64,000 nt of DNA from Actinopolymorpha rutila (GTDB lineage: Bacteria; Actinomycetota; Actinomycetes; Propionibacteriales; Actinopolymorphaceae), in contig NZ_JACBZH010000001.1 of NCBI RefSeq assembly GCF_013407855.1, positions 6,780,838-6,844,837 on the forward strand, written 5' to 3'. How positions within the stretch are numbered: the first letter of the stretch is position 1; each line of letters begins with the position of its first letter. Made by a program: the position numbers and the translations under genes. Shown one piece after another: positions 24,556-35,368 of the stretch. The notes below the pieces were generated by a model. The model saw only the letters and a list, made by a program, of their open reading frames with translations, did not search any database and was not told where the DNA came from.

Positions 24556-24794
24556 TAGGAACCCCCATTAGTCCGAAGTGTGACGTGACGTCGCGTGCCG
24601 GAAGATCGGAACGCGCATACAGGTGCGCGAGGAGCCTAGTGGCAAATCGGACGATTTGGATACCTGAGGTATGACAAATCCGGAGCGGCCCCCGAGATAC
24701 CAGAAACCGGACATGACGACGCGGCTACTCTGCGCGACACGACGACGCGGTCTCTCTGCGCCGGATCGTTCGGCTGTGATCCTCCGGAACCGGC
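24556..24794. promoter_or_regulatory. Region between the two metalloprotease genes
   Basis: About 240 bases, without a supported gene. It should contain the promoter of the downstream protease. On the minus strand near 24640-24700 there is A/T-rich text (GATTTGTCATACC followed by TATCCAAATCG) that could be a promoter, but no confident -35/-10 pair is claimed. Confidence 0.3.
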
Positions 24795-24834
24795 GCGGGG
24801 GCCGCCCCGGAGCAAATCCCGGAGCGGCCCCCGC
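24795..24834 (-). terminator. Hairpin terminator after the upstream metalloprotease
   Basis: An 11-bp perfect stem GCGGGGGCCGC / GCGGCCCCCGC extended inward by CCGG/CCGG, 18 bases past the stop of the M4 gene at 24852. Typical G/C-only actinobacterial terminator. Confidence 0.75.
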
Positions 24835-24851
24835 AGCAACCTCCGCGGCGC

Positions 24852-27041
24852 TCAGCCGCAGGTGTAGATCTTCAGGTTGTCCACCCACCAGGCGGAGTCG
24901 TCCGTCCCCACCTTGGAGTGGAAGCGGAACTTCACGGTCCTGCCCGCCAGGCTGGACAGGTCGTACCGAGTCCCGCCGAAGCCGTTGGACGTGTTGGCGA
25001 AGCTCTTCCGGCCACCGAGCTCGGCGGCGGGGGTGTCCTCGCCGTTGTTGTTCGGCAGTGCGGAAGCAGGCTTCCACCCGGAGCCGGTGTCGTACTGCAC
25101 CTCGGCGCCGTCGTCGGCGGCAAGCAGGTAGGCGTGGTCGAAGCGGAGGTACGAACCCGCCGGGATCTTGACGCCCGCCTTCTGGGTCAGCGAAACGTCG
25201 TCACCCGAACTGGTCCACGCGACCGCGGACTCCTTGCCGACGGTGGCGTAGGGCAGGCCGACCTCGCTGGAGAGCACCCAACTGCCCTGGAACGTCCAGC
25301 CACCGCTCTTGGACTCGAAGTTCTCGGCGTAGCTGGCCATGGGCGACTTGCCGTTCGTGCAGTAGTCGACGTTCTTGGCCGAGCCGACCAGCGGGTCCTT
25401 GTACATCTCGGTGGCCCGGACGGCCTTGTCGACCTGCTGGCAGTCGTCCTCGGTGATGTAGCTGCCTGCCTGGCCGATGTTCTTCCGGCAGGCGAGCGGC
25501 ATGGTGTAGAAGACGTCCTTGTAGTCAGCGCCGGACGTGAGCAGGTTCTGCGTCGTCCAGAGGATCTTCGCGGTCTTCGCCAGGCCCAGGCCACGGATGG
25601 TGTAGCCGTTGAAGGACGCGCCGTCCGCCGTCAGGTAGACCGACTTGTTGAACACACCGCTGTTCTCGTGGACGCCGCCGTTGTCCAGGAAGTCCACGTC
25701 GTCGAACCACATGTCGGAGGTCATCTTGTCCGGCTGGTCGTAGGCCCGGGGGTTCTTCATGTCCCGGATCACGCCGAGGGAGGAACCCTCGCCGATCTTC
25801 CACCGGTTGGCGGCGGTGTCGTCGGCGCTTCCGTTGGTGAGATCGACGATCTCACCCCACGCGTCCGACAGCCCCTCGTTGATCGCACCGGACTGGTAGA
25901 GGTAGGCCAGGTTGGCGGTGCGCTCCGTCACGCCGTGGGTCAGCTCGTGACCCGTCACGTCGTCGGTCGTCACGCCCTCACCGAACACCATCTGCTGGCC
26001 GTCCCAGAAGGCGTTCGCGAACGGGCAGCCGTTGGGGTCGGAGGTGCACACGCGCACCGTGGCCCGCAGCGCCTTGCCCTTGCCGTCGCCGTAGTCGGTG
26101 CCGATGAGCTTCGTCAGGTCGAGGTTGACATAGCTCGCGTAGCGGACCGAGGTGTCGCGGAAGAAGTCGTAGACCTTGTTGACGTCGGCCACGCTGGACG
26201 GGCCCTGGCCCTCCACGCGCGCGTAGGGGTTGGCCTGGCCGTCGCACGTGGTGTCCGCGTCGACCCGGCGCTTGGCGTCGCAGATCACGCGGTTGAGCGC
26301 GCGCTCGGTCAGCGAGTAGGCCAGCGCGGCCTTGCCGGTGGAGGCGTCGACGAGGACGCGGTACTGCAGGGCGCGCCGGGCGTCGCCGACCTGGTAGGTG
26401 TAGACGGGCTGGACGCCCTTGGCACCGGGCACACCGAGGATCGAGCCGTCGTACCAGTTCCGGCCCTCGGACCGGACCTTCAGGCCGGCGGTCGAGCCGA
26501 GCTTCTCCCGGGTCGCGACGACCTGCTTGGCGACGCCGGCGAACTTGTTGGCCTGGAGCTTTCCGACGCTCGGGAACGAGCGGGTGGGCTTGCCACCGGT
26601 CTCGCCCACGATGAACTGCAGGTTGTTGGACCGGTCGAGGGAGACGACCAGTTGGCCGGCGAAGACCGGGACGCCGTCGACGTCGCGGTCGAAGCGGACC
26701 GCGGAGCCGTTGGCGAGCTTCGTCGCCGAGGCGGCCTTCAGCTCGGTGCTGGGTACGCCGAACGCCTTGGCGTAGGTGGACAGGTGCGCCTTCGCGGCCG
26801 TCTCCGGCCTGGCGTCGGCGGCCACGCCCTTCGGCCGGGCGATGGCCCCGCCCCTGGGCTCGATGACGCGTACGGAACCGTCGTTGCCGCGCTGTTGCAC
26901 GACGGCGTCCGGGGTGGTGCGAGCAAACGCGGGACTCGTGTTCGAGCCCGCGCTGGCCGGTGCGGCCATGGCAACCAGCGCCGAACCGCTGACAGCGGTG
27001 GCGAGAGCTGCAAGACCGCCGACCAGGCGACGCGATCTCAC
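24852..27041 (-). CDS. Secreted M4-family (thermolysin-like) metalloprotease, paralogue
   Basis: 729 residues from GTG 27041, which has GGGGGG 6 bases upstream and opens a signal peptide (LVGGLAALATAVSGSALVAM, cleaved near ASA-GS); an earlier ATG would give a poor N terminus. Propeptide about residues 60-220. The catalytic HELTH gives zinc ligands His365 and His369, with Glu389 in AINEGLSDAWGE as third ligand. The C-terminal beta-sandwich starts after YCTNGKSPMASYAENFES and ends with a Cys-Gly, as in the neighbour (Cys-Ala). Both have four to six Cys in the propeptide/catalytic region at matching places, suggesting shared disulfides outside the cell. Confidence 0.92.
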   Translation of the reverse strand: MRSRRLVGGLAALATAVSGSALVAMAAPASAGSNTSPAFARTTPDAVVQQRGNDGSVRVIEPRGGAIARPKGVAADARPETAAKAHLSTYAKAFGVPSTELKAASATKLANGSAVRFDRDVDGVPVFAGQLVVSLDRSNNLQFIVGETGGKPTRSFPSVGKLQANKFAGVAKQVVATREKLGSTAGLKVRSEGRNWYDGSILGVPGAKGVQPVYTYQVGDARRALQYRVLVDASTGKAALAYSLTERALNRVICDAKRRVDADTTCDGQANPYARVEGQGPSSVADVNKVYDFFRDTSVRYASYVNLDLTKLIGTDYGDGKGKALRATVRVCTSDPNGCPFANAFWDGQQMVFGEGVTTDDVTGHELTHGVTERTANLAYLYQSGAINEGLSDAWGEIVDLTNGSADDTAANRWKIGEGSSLGVIRDMKNPRAYDQPDKMTSDMWFDDVDFLDNGGVHENSGVFNKSVYLTADGASFNGYTIRGLGLAKTAKILWTTQNLLTSGADYKDVFYTMPLACRKNIGQAGSYITEDDCQQVDKAVRATEMYKDPLVGSAKNVDYCTNGKSPMASYAENFESKSGGWTFQGSWVLSSEVGLPYATVGKESAVAWTSSGDDVSLTQKAGVKIPAGSYLRFDHAYLLAADDGAEVQYDTGSGWKPASALPNNNGEDTPAAELGGRKSFANTSNGFGGTRYDLSSLAGRTVKFRFHSKVGTDDSAWWVDNLKIYTCG

Positions 27042-27219
27042 GTGGGACCCCCCGAGGGTGTCGTCTGGGAAGAAGAGAACAGACGTGAGCCTAGGACAGA
27101 TCGGGGGATTCGGAGGAGGAAGCGGCACACCTGGGGAAAACGTGCCATCGGGCTGATACCCGACGAATGACTACAAGAAATGAACGAATCGAAAGGCAGT
27201 CATTCCGCGGCGCCGCTTC

Positions 27220-28620
27220 TCACCACAACGCACGAACCGCGGCGTCCAGCCGGCCCGCGACGTCGTCCACGCGTCGGTGCCGGCCACCGGCCACAACCTG
27301 CACGCCGCCGCTGACCACCGAGTCGACGTCGGCCGCGCCGGCGGCGAACACCACCGTCTGCGCGGCGTGGGCCGGGTCGGTCCCGGCGGTACGCACCGAG
27401 TCCAGCCGGACGTTCACCAGGTCCGCCCGGGCGCCGACCTCGATCACCCCGGTGTCGGGGAAGCCCAGCGCGCGGTGGCCCGCCTCTGTACACGCGGTGA
27501 GCAGGGCGGACGCCGGCCAGTGGCCGCGGCGGCCGGTGGCGAGGCGCTCGCCCCACTCCAGGGCGCGGGCCTCGGCGAAGAGGTCGACCACCGCGTGGCT
27601 GTCGCTGCCCAGGACGAGGGTCGCGCCGGCCCGGGCCAGCGCGCCAGCGGGACCGAGTCCGTCGGCGAGGTCGCGTTCGGTCGTTGGACACAGGCACACG
27701 GTCGTTCCGGTCTCGGCGAGCAGGCCGACCCCGCCGTCCTCCAGGTGCGTGGCGTGCACCGCGGTGGTGCGGGGGCCGAGGACGCCGCGGTCGAACAGGA
27801 GCCGTACTGGATCCATGCCGTACGCCGCCACGCAGTCGGTGTTCTCGCGGGGCTGCTCGGCGACGTGGACGTGCAGCGGCGCGGTTCGGGCATGCGCCCA
27901 CGCGGCCACGGTCGGCAGCTGCTCGGCGGGTACGGCCCGCACCGAGTGCACCGCGGCCCCGATCGTCACGTCGTCGGCCCCGGCGTACCTCTCGTGCAGG
28001 GCGTCCACGCGTCCCGCCCATCGCTCGGCGTCCCCGTCGCCGAAGCGTTGCTGCACCCCGGTCAGCGGCGCGCCGATCCCGCCGGTGAGGTAGCACGCGT
28101 CCAGCAGGCAGATCCGGATGCCGGCGGTCCGGGCCGCGGCGACCAGCATGTCGGCCATCGCGTTCGGGTCGTCGTAGCGGCGGCCGCCCGGCCGGTGGTG
28201 GAGGTAGTGGAACTCCCCGACGCAGGTGACCCCGGCCAGGGCGAGCTCGGCGTACACCGCGACGGCGAGGTCGTAGTAGCTGTCGGGATCCAGCCGCTCG
28301 GCGACCTCGTACATCCGGTCGCGCCAGGTCCAGAACGTGCCGGTGCCGCCAGTGCCGCCAGTGCCGCCGCTACCGTCACTGCCTTCGGGTGGGTCCTGGG
28401 TTCGCCCGCGCAGCGCCCGGTGGAAGGCGTGCGAGTGCACGTCGGCCAGGCCGGGGATGGTCAGCCCGGGCAGCTGGACGGCCGAGGCGGGCGGCCGCGG
28501 TACGTTCGTGCGTACGGCCGTGATGCGCGTCCCCACCACCTCGACCAGCACGCCGGCCTCGACCTGGCCGGGCGGCAGCCAGGCGAGCGCGCACCAGTAC
28601 GCGGTCGGCTCCGGGTTCAT
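27220..28620 (-). CDS. hutF: Formimidoylglutamate deiminase
   Basis: Converts N-formimidoyl-glutamate to N-formyl-glutamate and ammonia in histidine breakdown. 466 residues, amidohydrolase fold. Metal ligands: HSHAF in LADVHSHAFHRALRGR, a His in HVHVAEQ, His in VHATHLED and Asp in LVLGSDSHAVVDLFAEA. FWTWRDRMYEVAERLDPDSY is characteristic of HutF. It is the last gene of hutH-hutU-M20-hutF. The ATG at 28620 follows two tandem copies of GGATGAGTCCC, so three in-frame or near-frame ATGs crowd the start and the exact one is uncertain. Confidence 0.92.
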   Translation of the reverse strand: MNPEPTAYWCALAWLPPGQVEAGVLVEVVGTRITAVRTNVPRPPASAVQLPGLTIPGLADVHSHAFHRALRGRTQDPPEGSDGSGGTGGTGGTGTFWTWRDRMYEVAERLDPDSYYDLAVAVYAELALAGVTCVGEFHYLHHRPGGRRYDDPNAMADMLVAAARTAGIRICLLDACYLTGGIGAPLTGVQQRFGDGDAERWAGRVDALHERYAGADDVTIGAAVHSVRAVPAEQLPTVAAWAHARTAPLHVHVAEQPRENTDCVAAYGMDPVRLLFDRGVLGPRTTAVHATHLEDGGVGLLAETGTTVCLCPTTERDLADGLGPAGALARAGATLVLGSDSHAVVDLFAEARALEWGERLATGRRGHWPASALLTACTEAGHRALGFPDTGVIEVGARADLVNVRLDSVRTAGTDPAHAAQTVVFAAGAADVDSVVSGGVQVVAGGRHRRVDDVAGRLDAAVRALW

Positions 28621-28670
28621 CCGGGACTCATCCGGGACTCATGTGGGGCTCATCCTGGGGACCCGGAGCG

Positions 28671-29990
28671 TCATCCGGCCAGCAGGTCGGTCAGGACGGC
28701 GGTCAGCGCGTCCACGCCGGCGAGGCAGTCGGCGGGTTCGGCGTACTCCTCCGGCGCGTGCGACACGCCCGTGGGGTTGCGGACGAACAGCATCGCGGCG
28801 GGGATCCTGGCGGCGGCGAGGATGCCCGCGTCGTGCCCGGCCTGGGTGGACAGGACCGGTGGTGAGCCGAGGCGGGCGGCCAGCCGGTCGCGCAGGCGTA
28901 CGTCGAACTCCACGCGAGGCGTCCACGACTCCGGGTGCACCTCGAGCCGGGTGCCGTCGCGCTGGGCGCGGTCACCGGCCTGGCGGCGGATCTCCTCCAC
29001 CAGGGCGTCCAGGCTCGGCTCGTCGGCGGCGCGGGCGTCCAGCCAGGCGCGGACGAGGGAGGGTACGGCGTTCGTGGCGTTCGGCTCGACCTGCACCCGG
29101 CCGAACGTCGTCCGGGCCTGGGTGAGCCGGGCGCGCTTGTTGGCGGCGAGCGCGGTCATGGCGTACGTCAGCATCGGGTCGTGCCGGTCGGACATCGCGG
29201 CCGTCCCGGCGTGGTCGGCCCGCCCGCCGAACTCGAACCGCCAGCGGCCGTGCGGCCAGATGTCGCGCGCCAGGCCGACGGGCGCGCCCAGGTCGGCCAG
29301 CGCCCTGCCCTGTTCGACATGGAGTTCGACGAACGCCGACGGCGCGTGCAGCAGGTCGGGTGCGGGTCCGAGGTCGACGGGTACGCCGGCCCGCTCCATC
29401 GCGTCGGTGAGCGGAACGCCGGCGGTGTCTCGCAGCCCACGCGCCCGGTCCGGCTCCAGCGCGCCGGTCAGCAGCCGCGACCCCAGGCACGGCACCCCGA
29501 ACCGCGCACCCTCCTCCTCCGCGAACACCGCGATCCCCAGCGGCCGGGTCGCCTCAGCTCCACCGGCGGCCCCGCCGGCGGCCCCGCCGGCAGTCCCGCC
29601 GGCAGTCCCGCCGGCAGACTCGGCGGCTCCCGCGGACCTGATCGCGTCCAGCGCGGCGAACGCCGAGACCACGCCGAGCGGCCCGTCGTAGCCGCCGCCG
29701 TCGGGTACGGAGTCCAGGTGGCTGCCGGTGACCACGCCTCCGGTCACCCGCGCGGGATCCGGCCGCCACCACGCGACCAGGTTGCCGTTGCCGTCGGCCT
29801 CCACGGTCAGGTCGCGGCGTTCGGCCTCGTCCCGGAACCACCGCTCGCACTCGCGGTGCGCCGGCGTCCAGGAGTAACGGTGGTAGCCGCCGGTGCGGTC
29901 GTCCCGGCCGATCGGCGCGAGGGCCTTCCACAGCTCCTCGAAGCCGGTCCCGAGAGAGCCACTCTCGCCGGCAGTCCGCCCCGCCGTCAT
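28671..29990 (-). CDS. M20-family amidohydrolase (allantoate amidohydrolase-like) of the hut operon
   Basis: 439-residue metal-dependent hydrolase, related to allantoate amidohydrolase and N-carbamoyl-amino-acid hydrolases. Metal-site motifs: TGSHLDSVPDGGGYDGPLG, FAEEEGARFG, ELHVEQGRALADLGAPVG and, at the end, STQAGHDAGILAA. Placed between hutU and hutF, where actinobacterial hut operons usually carry such a gene. The likely job is hydrolysis of N-formyl-glutamate (HutG step); that is inference from position. The ATG at 29990 is preceded by GGGGAC. An insert of repeated Ala-Gly-Gly units near residues 125-150 comes from short DNA repeats (29565-29625) and may be a flexible loop. Confidence 0.85.
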   Translation of the reverse strand: MTAGRTAGESGSLGTGFEELWKALAPIGRDDRTGGYHRYSWTPAHRECERWFRDEAERRDLTVEADGNGNLVAWWRPDPARVTGGVVTGSHLDSVPDGGGYDGPLGVVSAFAALDAIRSAGAAESAGGTAGGTAGGAAGGAAGGAEATRPLGIAVFAEEEGARFGVPCLGSRLLTGALEPDRARGLRDTAGVPLTDAMERAGVPVDLGPAPDLLHAPSAFVELHVEQGRALADLGAPVGLARDIWPHGRWRFEFGGRADHAGTAAMSDRHDPMLTYAMTALAANKRARLTQARTTFGRVQVEPNATNAVPSLVRAWLDARAADEPSLDALVEEIRRQAGDRAQRDGTRLEVHPESWTPRVEFDVRLRDRLAARLGSPPVLSTQAGHDAGILAAARIPAAMLFVRNPTGVSHAPEEYAEPADCLAGVDALTAVLTDLLAG

Positions 29991-30021
29991 GGCTGCACCG
30001 CTGTCCCCGTAGTCCCCGCTG

Positions 30022-31751
<1,730 letters not shown>

Positions 31752-31755
<4 letters not shown>

Positions 31756-33422
31756 CCGGCACCTCCTGGCCGTGGTCGGTGCGGGCGAGGTGGCTGGTCG
31801 AAGCCGCCGCCCCCACCAGACTCGTCCGGACCGCGCGGCTCCGCCAGTACGCCACGCTCGACCACCGTGTCGGCGGCGGCGAGAGCGAGGCCGTCGGTGA
31901 CCACGGCCACCGCGGCCTCGATCTCCCTGGACAGTTGCCGGTCCGGTCCGGGCCCGAAGACCCGCAGCCGGAGCTCGCGCAGCGCGGCGGCGGTCGCCGG
32001 TGCCGGCGCCAGCGGGACCCGCAGGTCCAGTGCCCGCGCCGCGGTCAGCAGCTCGATCGCCAGCACCCGGGTGAGCCCGTCGACCGACTGCCGCAGCTTG
32101 CGGCCCGCCGACCAGCCCATCGACACGTGGTCCTCCTGCATCGCCGAGGATGGGATGGAGTCCACGCTGGCCGGGACGGCGAGGCGCTTCAGCTCGCTGA
32201 CGATCGCCGCCGCGGTGTACTGCGCGATCATGTGGCCGGAGTCCAGGCCCGGGTCGTCGGCGAGGAACGCCGGCAGGCCGTGGTTGCGGGCGACGTCGAG
32301 GAACCGGTCGGTACGGCGTTCGGACATGCTCGCCACGTCCGCGGCGACGATCGCGAGGAAGTCGAGCACGTACGCCAGCGGCGCGCCGTGGAAGTTGCCG
32401 TTGGACTCCACCCGGCCGTCCCGCAGCACCACCGGATTGTCGATCGCCGCGGCGAGCTCGTACCCCGCCACCGAGCGCGCGTGCGCCAGCGTATCCCGCG
32501 CGGCACCGTTGACCTGTGGTGCGCACCGCAGGGAGTACGCGTCCTGGACGCGGGTGTCGGCCGGGCCGGCGTGACTCGCCACGATCGCGGAGCCGGCCAG
32601 CAGCGCCCGCATGTGCGCGGCGGCGGCGATCGGGCCCGGATGCGGACGCAGCGCCTGGAGCTCGGGCGCGAACACCCGGTCGGTGCCGAGCAGCGCCTCC
32701 ACACTCATCGCGGCGGTGAGGTCGGCGGTCCGGATCAGCCGGTCCAGGTCGTGGCAGGCGAGGGCGAGCATCCCGAGCATGCCGTCGGTGCCGTTGATGA
32801 GGGCGAGGCCCTCCTTCTCCGCGAGCACGACCGGTGTGATGCCGGCGGCCGTGAGGGCCTGCGCGGCGGGCTGCACCATGCCGGCCGACTCGAGCCCGGA
32901 GCCGACGGCCGTACGGACCTCGCCCTCGCCGGTGAGCGCCAGCGCCACATGGGCCAGCGGGGCGAGGTCACCGGAACATCCGAGACTGCCGTACTCCGGG
33001 ACAACCGGCGTGATCCCGGCGTTCAGCAGCGCCTGCAACGCCTCCGCCGTCTCCGGCCGCACGCCCGTGCGGCCGGTGGCGAGGGTGGAAAGCCGCAGCA
33101 ACATCATCGCCCGGACCACCTCGGTCTCCGTCTCCGGACCGGAGCCGGCCGCGTGGGAGCGGATGAGGCTGCGCTGCAACCTGGCCCTCGACTCGCGCGG
33201 GATGTGCCGGGTGGCGAGTGCGCCGAAACCGGTGGATATGCCGTACGCCGGTGACGTCGACGAGCCGAGTCGCTCCACCGCCGCCCGCCCCGCGGCCAGC
33301 GCGGTCAACGCCTCGGGGGCGAGGATCACCCGTGCTGCGTACCGCGCCACCGCGACGACGTCGGCCTCGGTGAGCGGTCCGGTGCCGACCTGGACTGTGT
33401 CGGCCTGGGCGAAGTCGACCAT
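31752..33422 (-). CDS. hutH: Histidine ammonia-lyase
   Basis: Converts L-histidine to urocanate and ammonia. 556 residues from ATG 33422. The MIO cofactor forms from an internal triad: here EYGSLGCSGDLAPLAH with Cys149-Ser150-Gly151. Most bacteria have Ala-Ser-Gly; the Cys form is known in Streptomyces. Other blocks: YGISTGFGALATRHI near 60, NGTDGMLGMLALA, RVQDAYSLRC, NPVV and SSAMQEDHVSMGWSA. It leads the operon; the stop overlaps hutU. The C-terminal 90 residues are shorter and more Pro/Ala-rich than in enteric HutH. Regulation is not visible: no HutC-like gene is in the window. Confidence 0.95.
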
Positions 33423-33568
33423 GCCCCAATTCCACTGCGCGCGAGGCCGTCGTGCCAGCGTTGACGGGAATCCCCTACGTGACAACACGTGCGCGCAGCG
33501 GCGCGGTGAACATTCGACGGCGACGACAACAGCGCCGTCAGGTCAGCCGGCACCGCCAACCACTGACC

Positions 33569-33647
33569 ACCGGCAGCCATCCACATCCGGCAGCCATCGA
33601 CATCCGTCGGCCAGTGCCAACCGGCAGCCATCCACCACCGGCAGCCG
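33569..33647. repeat. Short imperfect tandem repeat upstream of hutH
   Basis: Four imperfect copies of CCGGCAGCCATCCACATC lie in the 289-base gap between the hutH start and the transporter stop. The gap has no supported gene. The repeats may mark an operator array or simple slippage. Confidence 0.5.
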
Positions 33648-33711
33648 CTGCCGACGCGGAGACCGTCGCCGACGGCGGGCGCCGGCAGCACCCGCCGCCG
33701 ACGTACGTACG

Positions 33712-35031
33712 TCAGCAGACGCTGTCGTCGCGGCGCGGGTTGGCGAGCCCGAACGCGGCGCGGCCACGCAACCCGACCCACGTACCGGCGAGCGCGCACA
33801 GGCCCCACACCCAACCGTGCAGGCTGCCCGACGCGATGCCGGCGAGGTAGGCGCCGATGTTGCAGCCGCCGGCCAGCCGGGCACCCACGCCCATGAGGAT
33901 TCCGCCGAGCACGGCGGCGATCGCCGTACGCGCCGGGATGCGGCGGTGCAGCGTCCACGCTCCTCCGGCTGCTGCGGCGACCGCGGCCCCCAGCATGATG
34001 CCGATGTCCGTCAGGCTCGTCTTGTCGGTGAGGACCGGGCCGGCGAGCGACGCTGCCTGCTTCGGCTGCTGCCAGTACGCCCACGTCTCCGGGTGCAGGC
34101 CGATCGCCTGCAGCGCCTTCGAACCCCACAGGGTGAACGCGCTGGTCACGCCCCAGGCGCCGCCGGACACCACCAGGACACCGGCGCCCAGCACCGCGAG
34201 GGCGACCGCGCCGACCCACAGCGGCCACGAGCCGCGAATGGCCCGCAGTGCTCCGCGACTGGTCGGCACGGGTGCCACCGGCGGCGGCACCCGGCGGGCC
34301 TGCACGACGCGGGTCACCGCAACCACGACGAGCAACGCGAGGATGGTGATCGCCCACGAACCGAGCCAGCCGACGTGGTCGGCGAGGACGTACGGCGGAA
34401 GTTGGGGGAGGGTGTCGACGAGCGGATACAGCCAGGCGTAGAGCACCGACCCCACGATGAAGCCGCCGAGGGTGAGCACGATCGCGGACTGGCCGGAGCC
34501 GACGGCGAACAGCGTCCCGGACGCACAGGCGCCACCGATCTGCATGCCGACACCGAACAGGAACGAGCCGACCAGCAGGCCGACGCCGAGCGGACCGCCG
34601 CTCGGCTCGGGAACGCTGCCGAAGAGGCCGGCACCGGTGCCGATGACCAGCGCGAACAACGTGGCAGTAGTGCCGAGCAGCAGGGCGTGGGCACGCAGCC
34701 CCGCGCCGTTGCCGACCGCGACCAACTGCCGCCACGCGGAGGTGAAGCCGAACCTGGAGTGGAACAACGCGACGCCGAGCCCGGCGCCGAGCAGGAGCAG
34801 GACGCCGGGTTTCGCTCCGTACGACGCCCACGTGTAGGCGGCCAGCGCGATGGTGGCGAGCATGGCGACCACCAGCGGCACCCGTGAGACGGGTCCGAGT
34901 GGTGCGGGCCGCGGGGTCGGTGCGGACGTTGCGGAGGTCAGGAAGCGCGTCGGCGTGGAGGCGGTCCTGGGCAGGACGCCGGTGCCGGTGGCGCCGGAGG
35001 ACGCGGGGGTCGAGGTGGTGCCGCTGGACAT
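33712..35031 (-). CDS. YeeE/YedE-family sulfur-compound transporter
   Basis: Polytopic membrane protein of about 439 residues with at least ten hydrophobic segments after a 45-residue polar N terminus. Two half-repeats carry the conserved Cys motifs: IGGACASGTLFAVGSGQ near residue 160 and GGCNIGAYLAGIASGSLHGW near 400, matching the YeeE/TsuA group that takes up thiosulfate. The ATG at about 35031 is preferred because the frame upstream is a separate small peptide. It lacks a visible partner such as TsuB/YeeD (a TusA-like protein). The stretch before the start has a candidate cysteine-containing leader peptide, which points to cysteine-dependent control. Confidence 0.85.
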   Translation of the reverse strand: MSSGTTSTPASSGATGTGVLPRTASTPTRFLTSATSAPTPRPAPLGPVSRVPLVVAMLATIALAAYTWASYGAKPGVLLLLGAGLGVALFHSRFGFTSAWRQLVAVGNGAGLRAHALLLGTTATLFALVIGTGAGLFGSVPEPSGGPLGVGLLVGSFLFGVGMQIGGACASGTLFAVGSGQSAIVLTLGGFIVGSVLYAWLYPLVDTLPQLPPYVLADHVGWLGSWAITILALLVVVAVTRVVQARRVPPPVAPVPTSRGALRAIRGSWPLWVGAVALAVLGAGVLVVSGGAWGVTSAFTLWGSKALQAIGLHPETWAYWQQPKQAASLAGPVLTDKTSLTDIGIMLGAAVAAAAGGAWTLHRRIPARTAIAAVLGGILMGVGARLAGGCNIGAYLAGIASGSLHGWVWGLCALAGTWVGLRGRAAFGLANPRRDDSVC

Positions 35032-35095
35032 GGGCGCACTCTCTGCTGAGGAGGAGATCAGGGACGTCGGCGCCGCTCGCGGTGCGAGCGAGGGG

Positions 35096-35176
35096 TCAGC
35101 GGCAGAGCTCGTCGTCGACGAGGGAGAGCTCGGTAGCGAACAGGACCAGGCAGAGCTGGCAGGCCGGGCTACGCAT
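35096..35176 (-). CDS. Possible cysteine-responsive leader peptide
   Basis: A 26-codon frame, MRSPACQLCLVLFATELSLV followed by DDELCR and TGA, ends about 65 bases before the transporter start. It has Cys at positions 6, 9 and 25. A TATCGT -10-like box (35184-35189) sits 7 bases before its ATG with no ribosome site between, the layout of leaderless actinobacterial leader peptides. Actinobacteria use short Cys-containing leaders ahead of sulfur-assimilation genes; the YeeE-type transporter downstream fits. No attenuator hairpin was proved. Confidence 0.45.
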   Translation of the reverse strand: MRSPACQLCLVLFATELSLVDDELCR

Positions 35177-35261
35177 GGCGGCAACGATAAGCCGCATTCG
35201 TGGCGCACGCCGAACCCGCGTCCCGCGAAATGGACACCCGGCTCGAAATGTGGACGACTAT

Positions 35262-35273
35262 GGGCGTACGCCC
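35262..35273. promoter_or_regulatory. 12-bp perfect palindrome upstream of the leader peptide
   Basis: GGGCGTACGCCC is perfectly self-complementary and lies about 75 bases upstream of the putative -10 box of the sulfur-transporter transcript. It could be an activator or repressor site. No family is assigned. Confidence 0.3.
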
Positions 35274-35368
35274 AACGAAAGCCGGCGGAGCGCCCGCTCC
35301 GGTCTCCCGAAGCCGGCGCCCCGCCGGTCGCCTCTCGAACGTGCCCCGGGTTCAGCCCCGGTCGGGGG

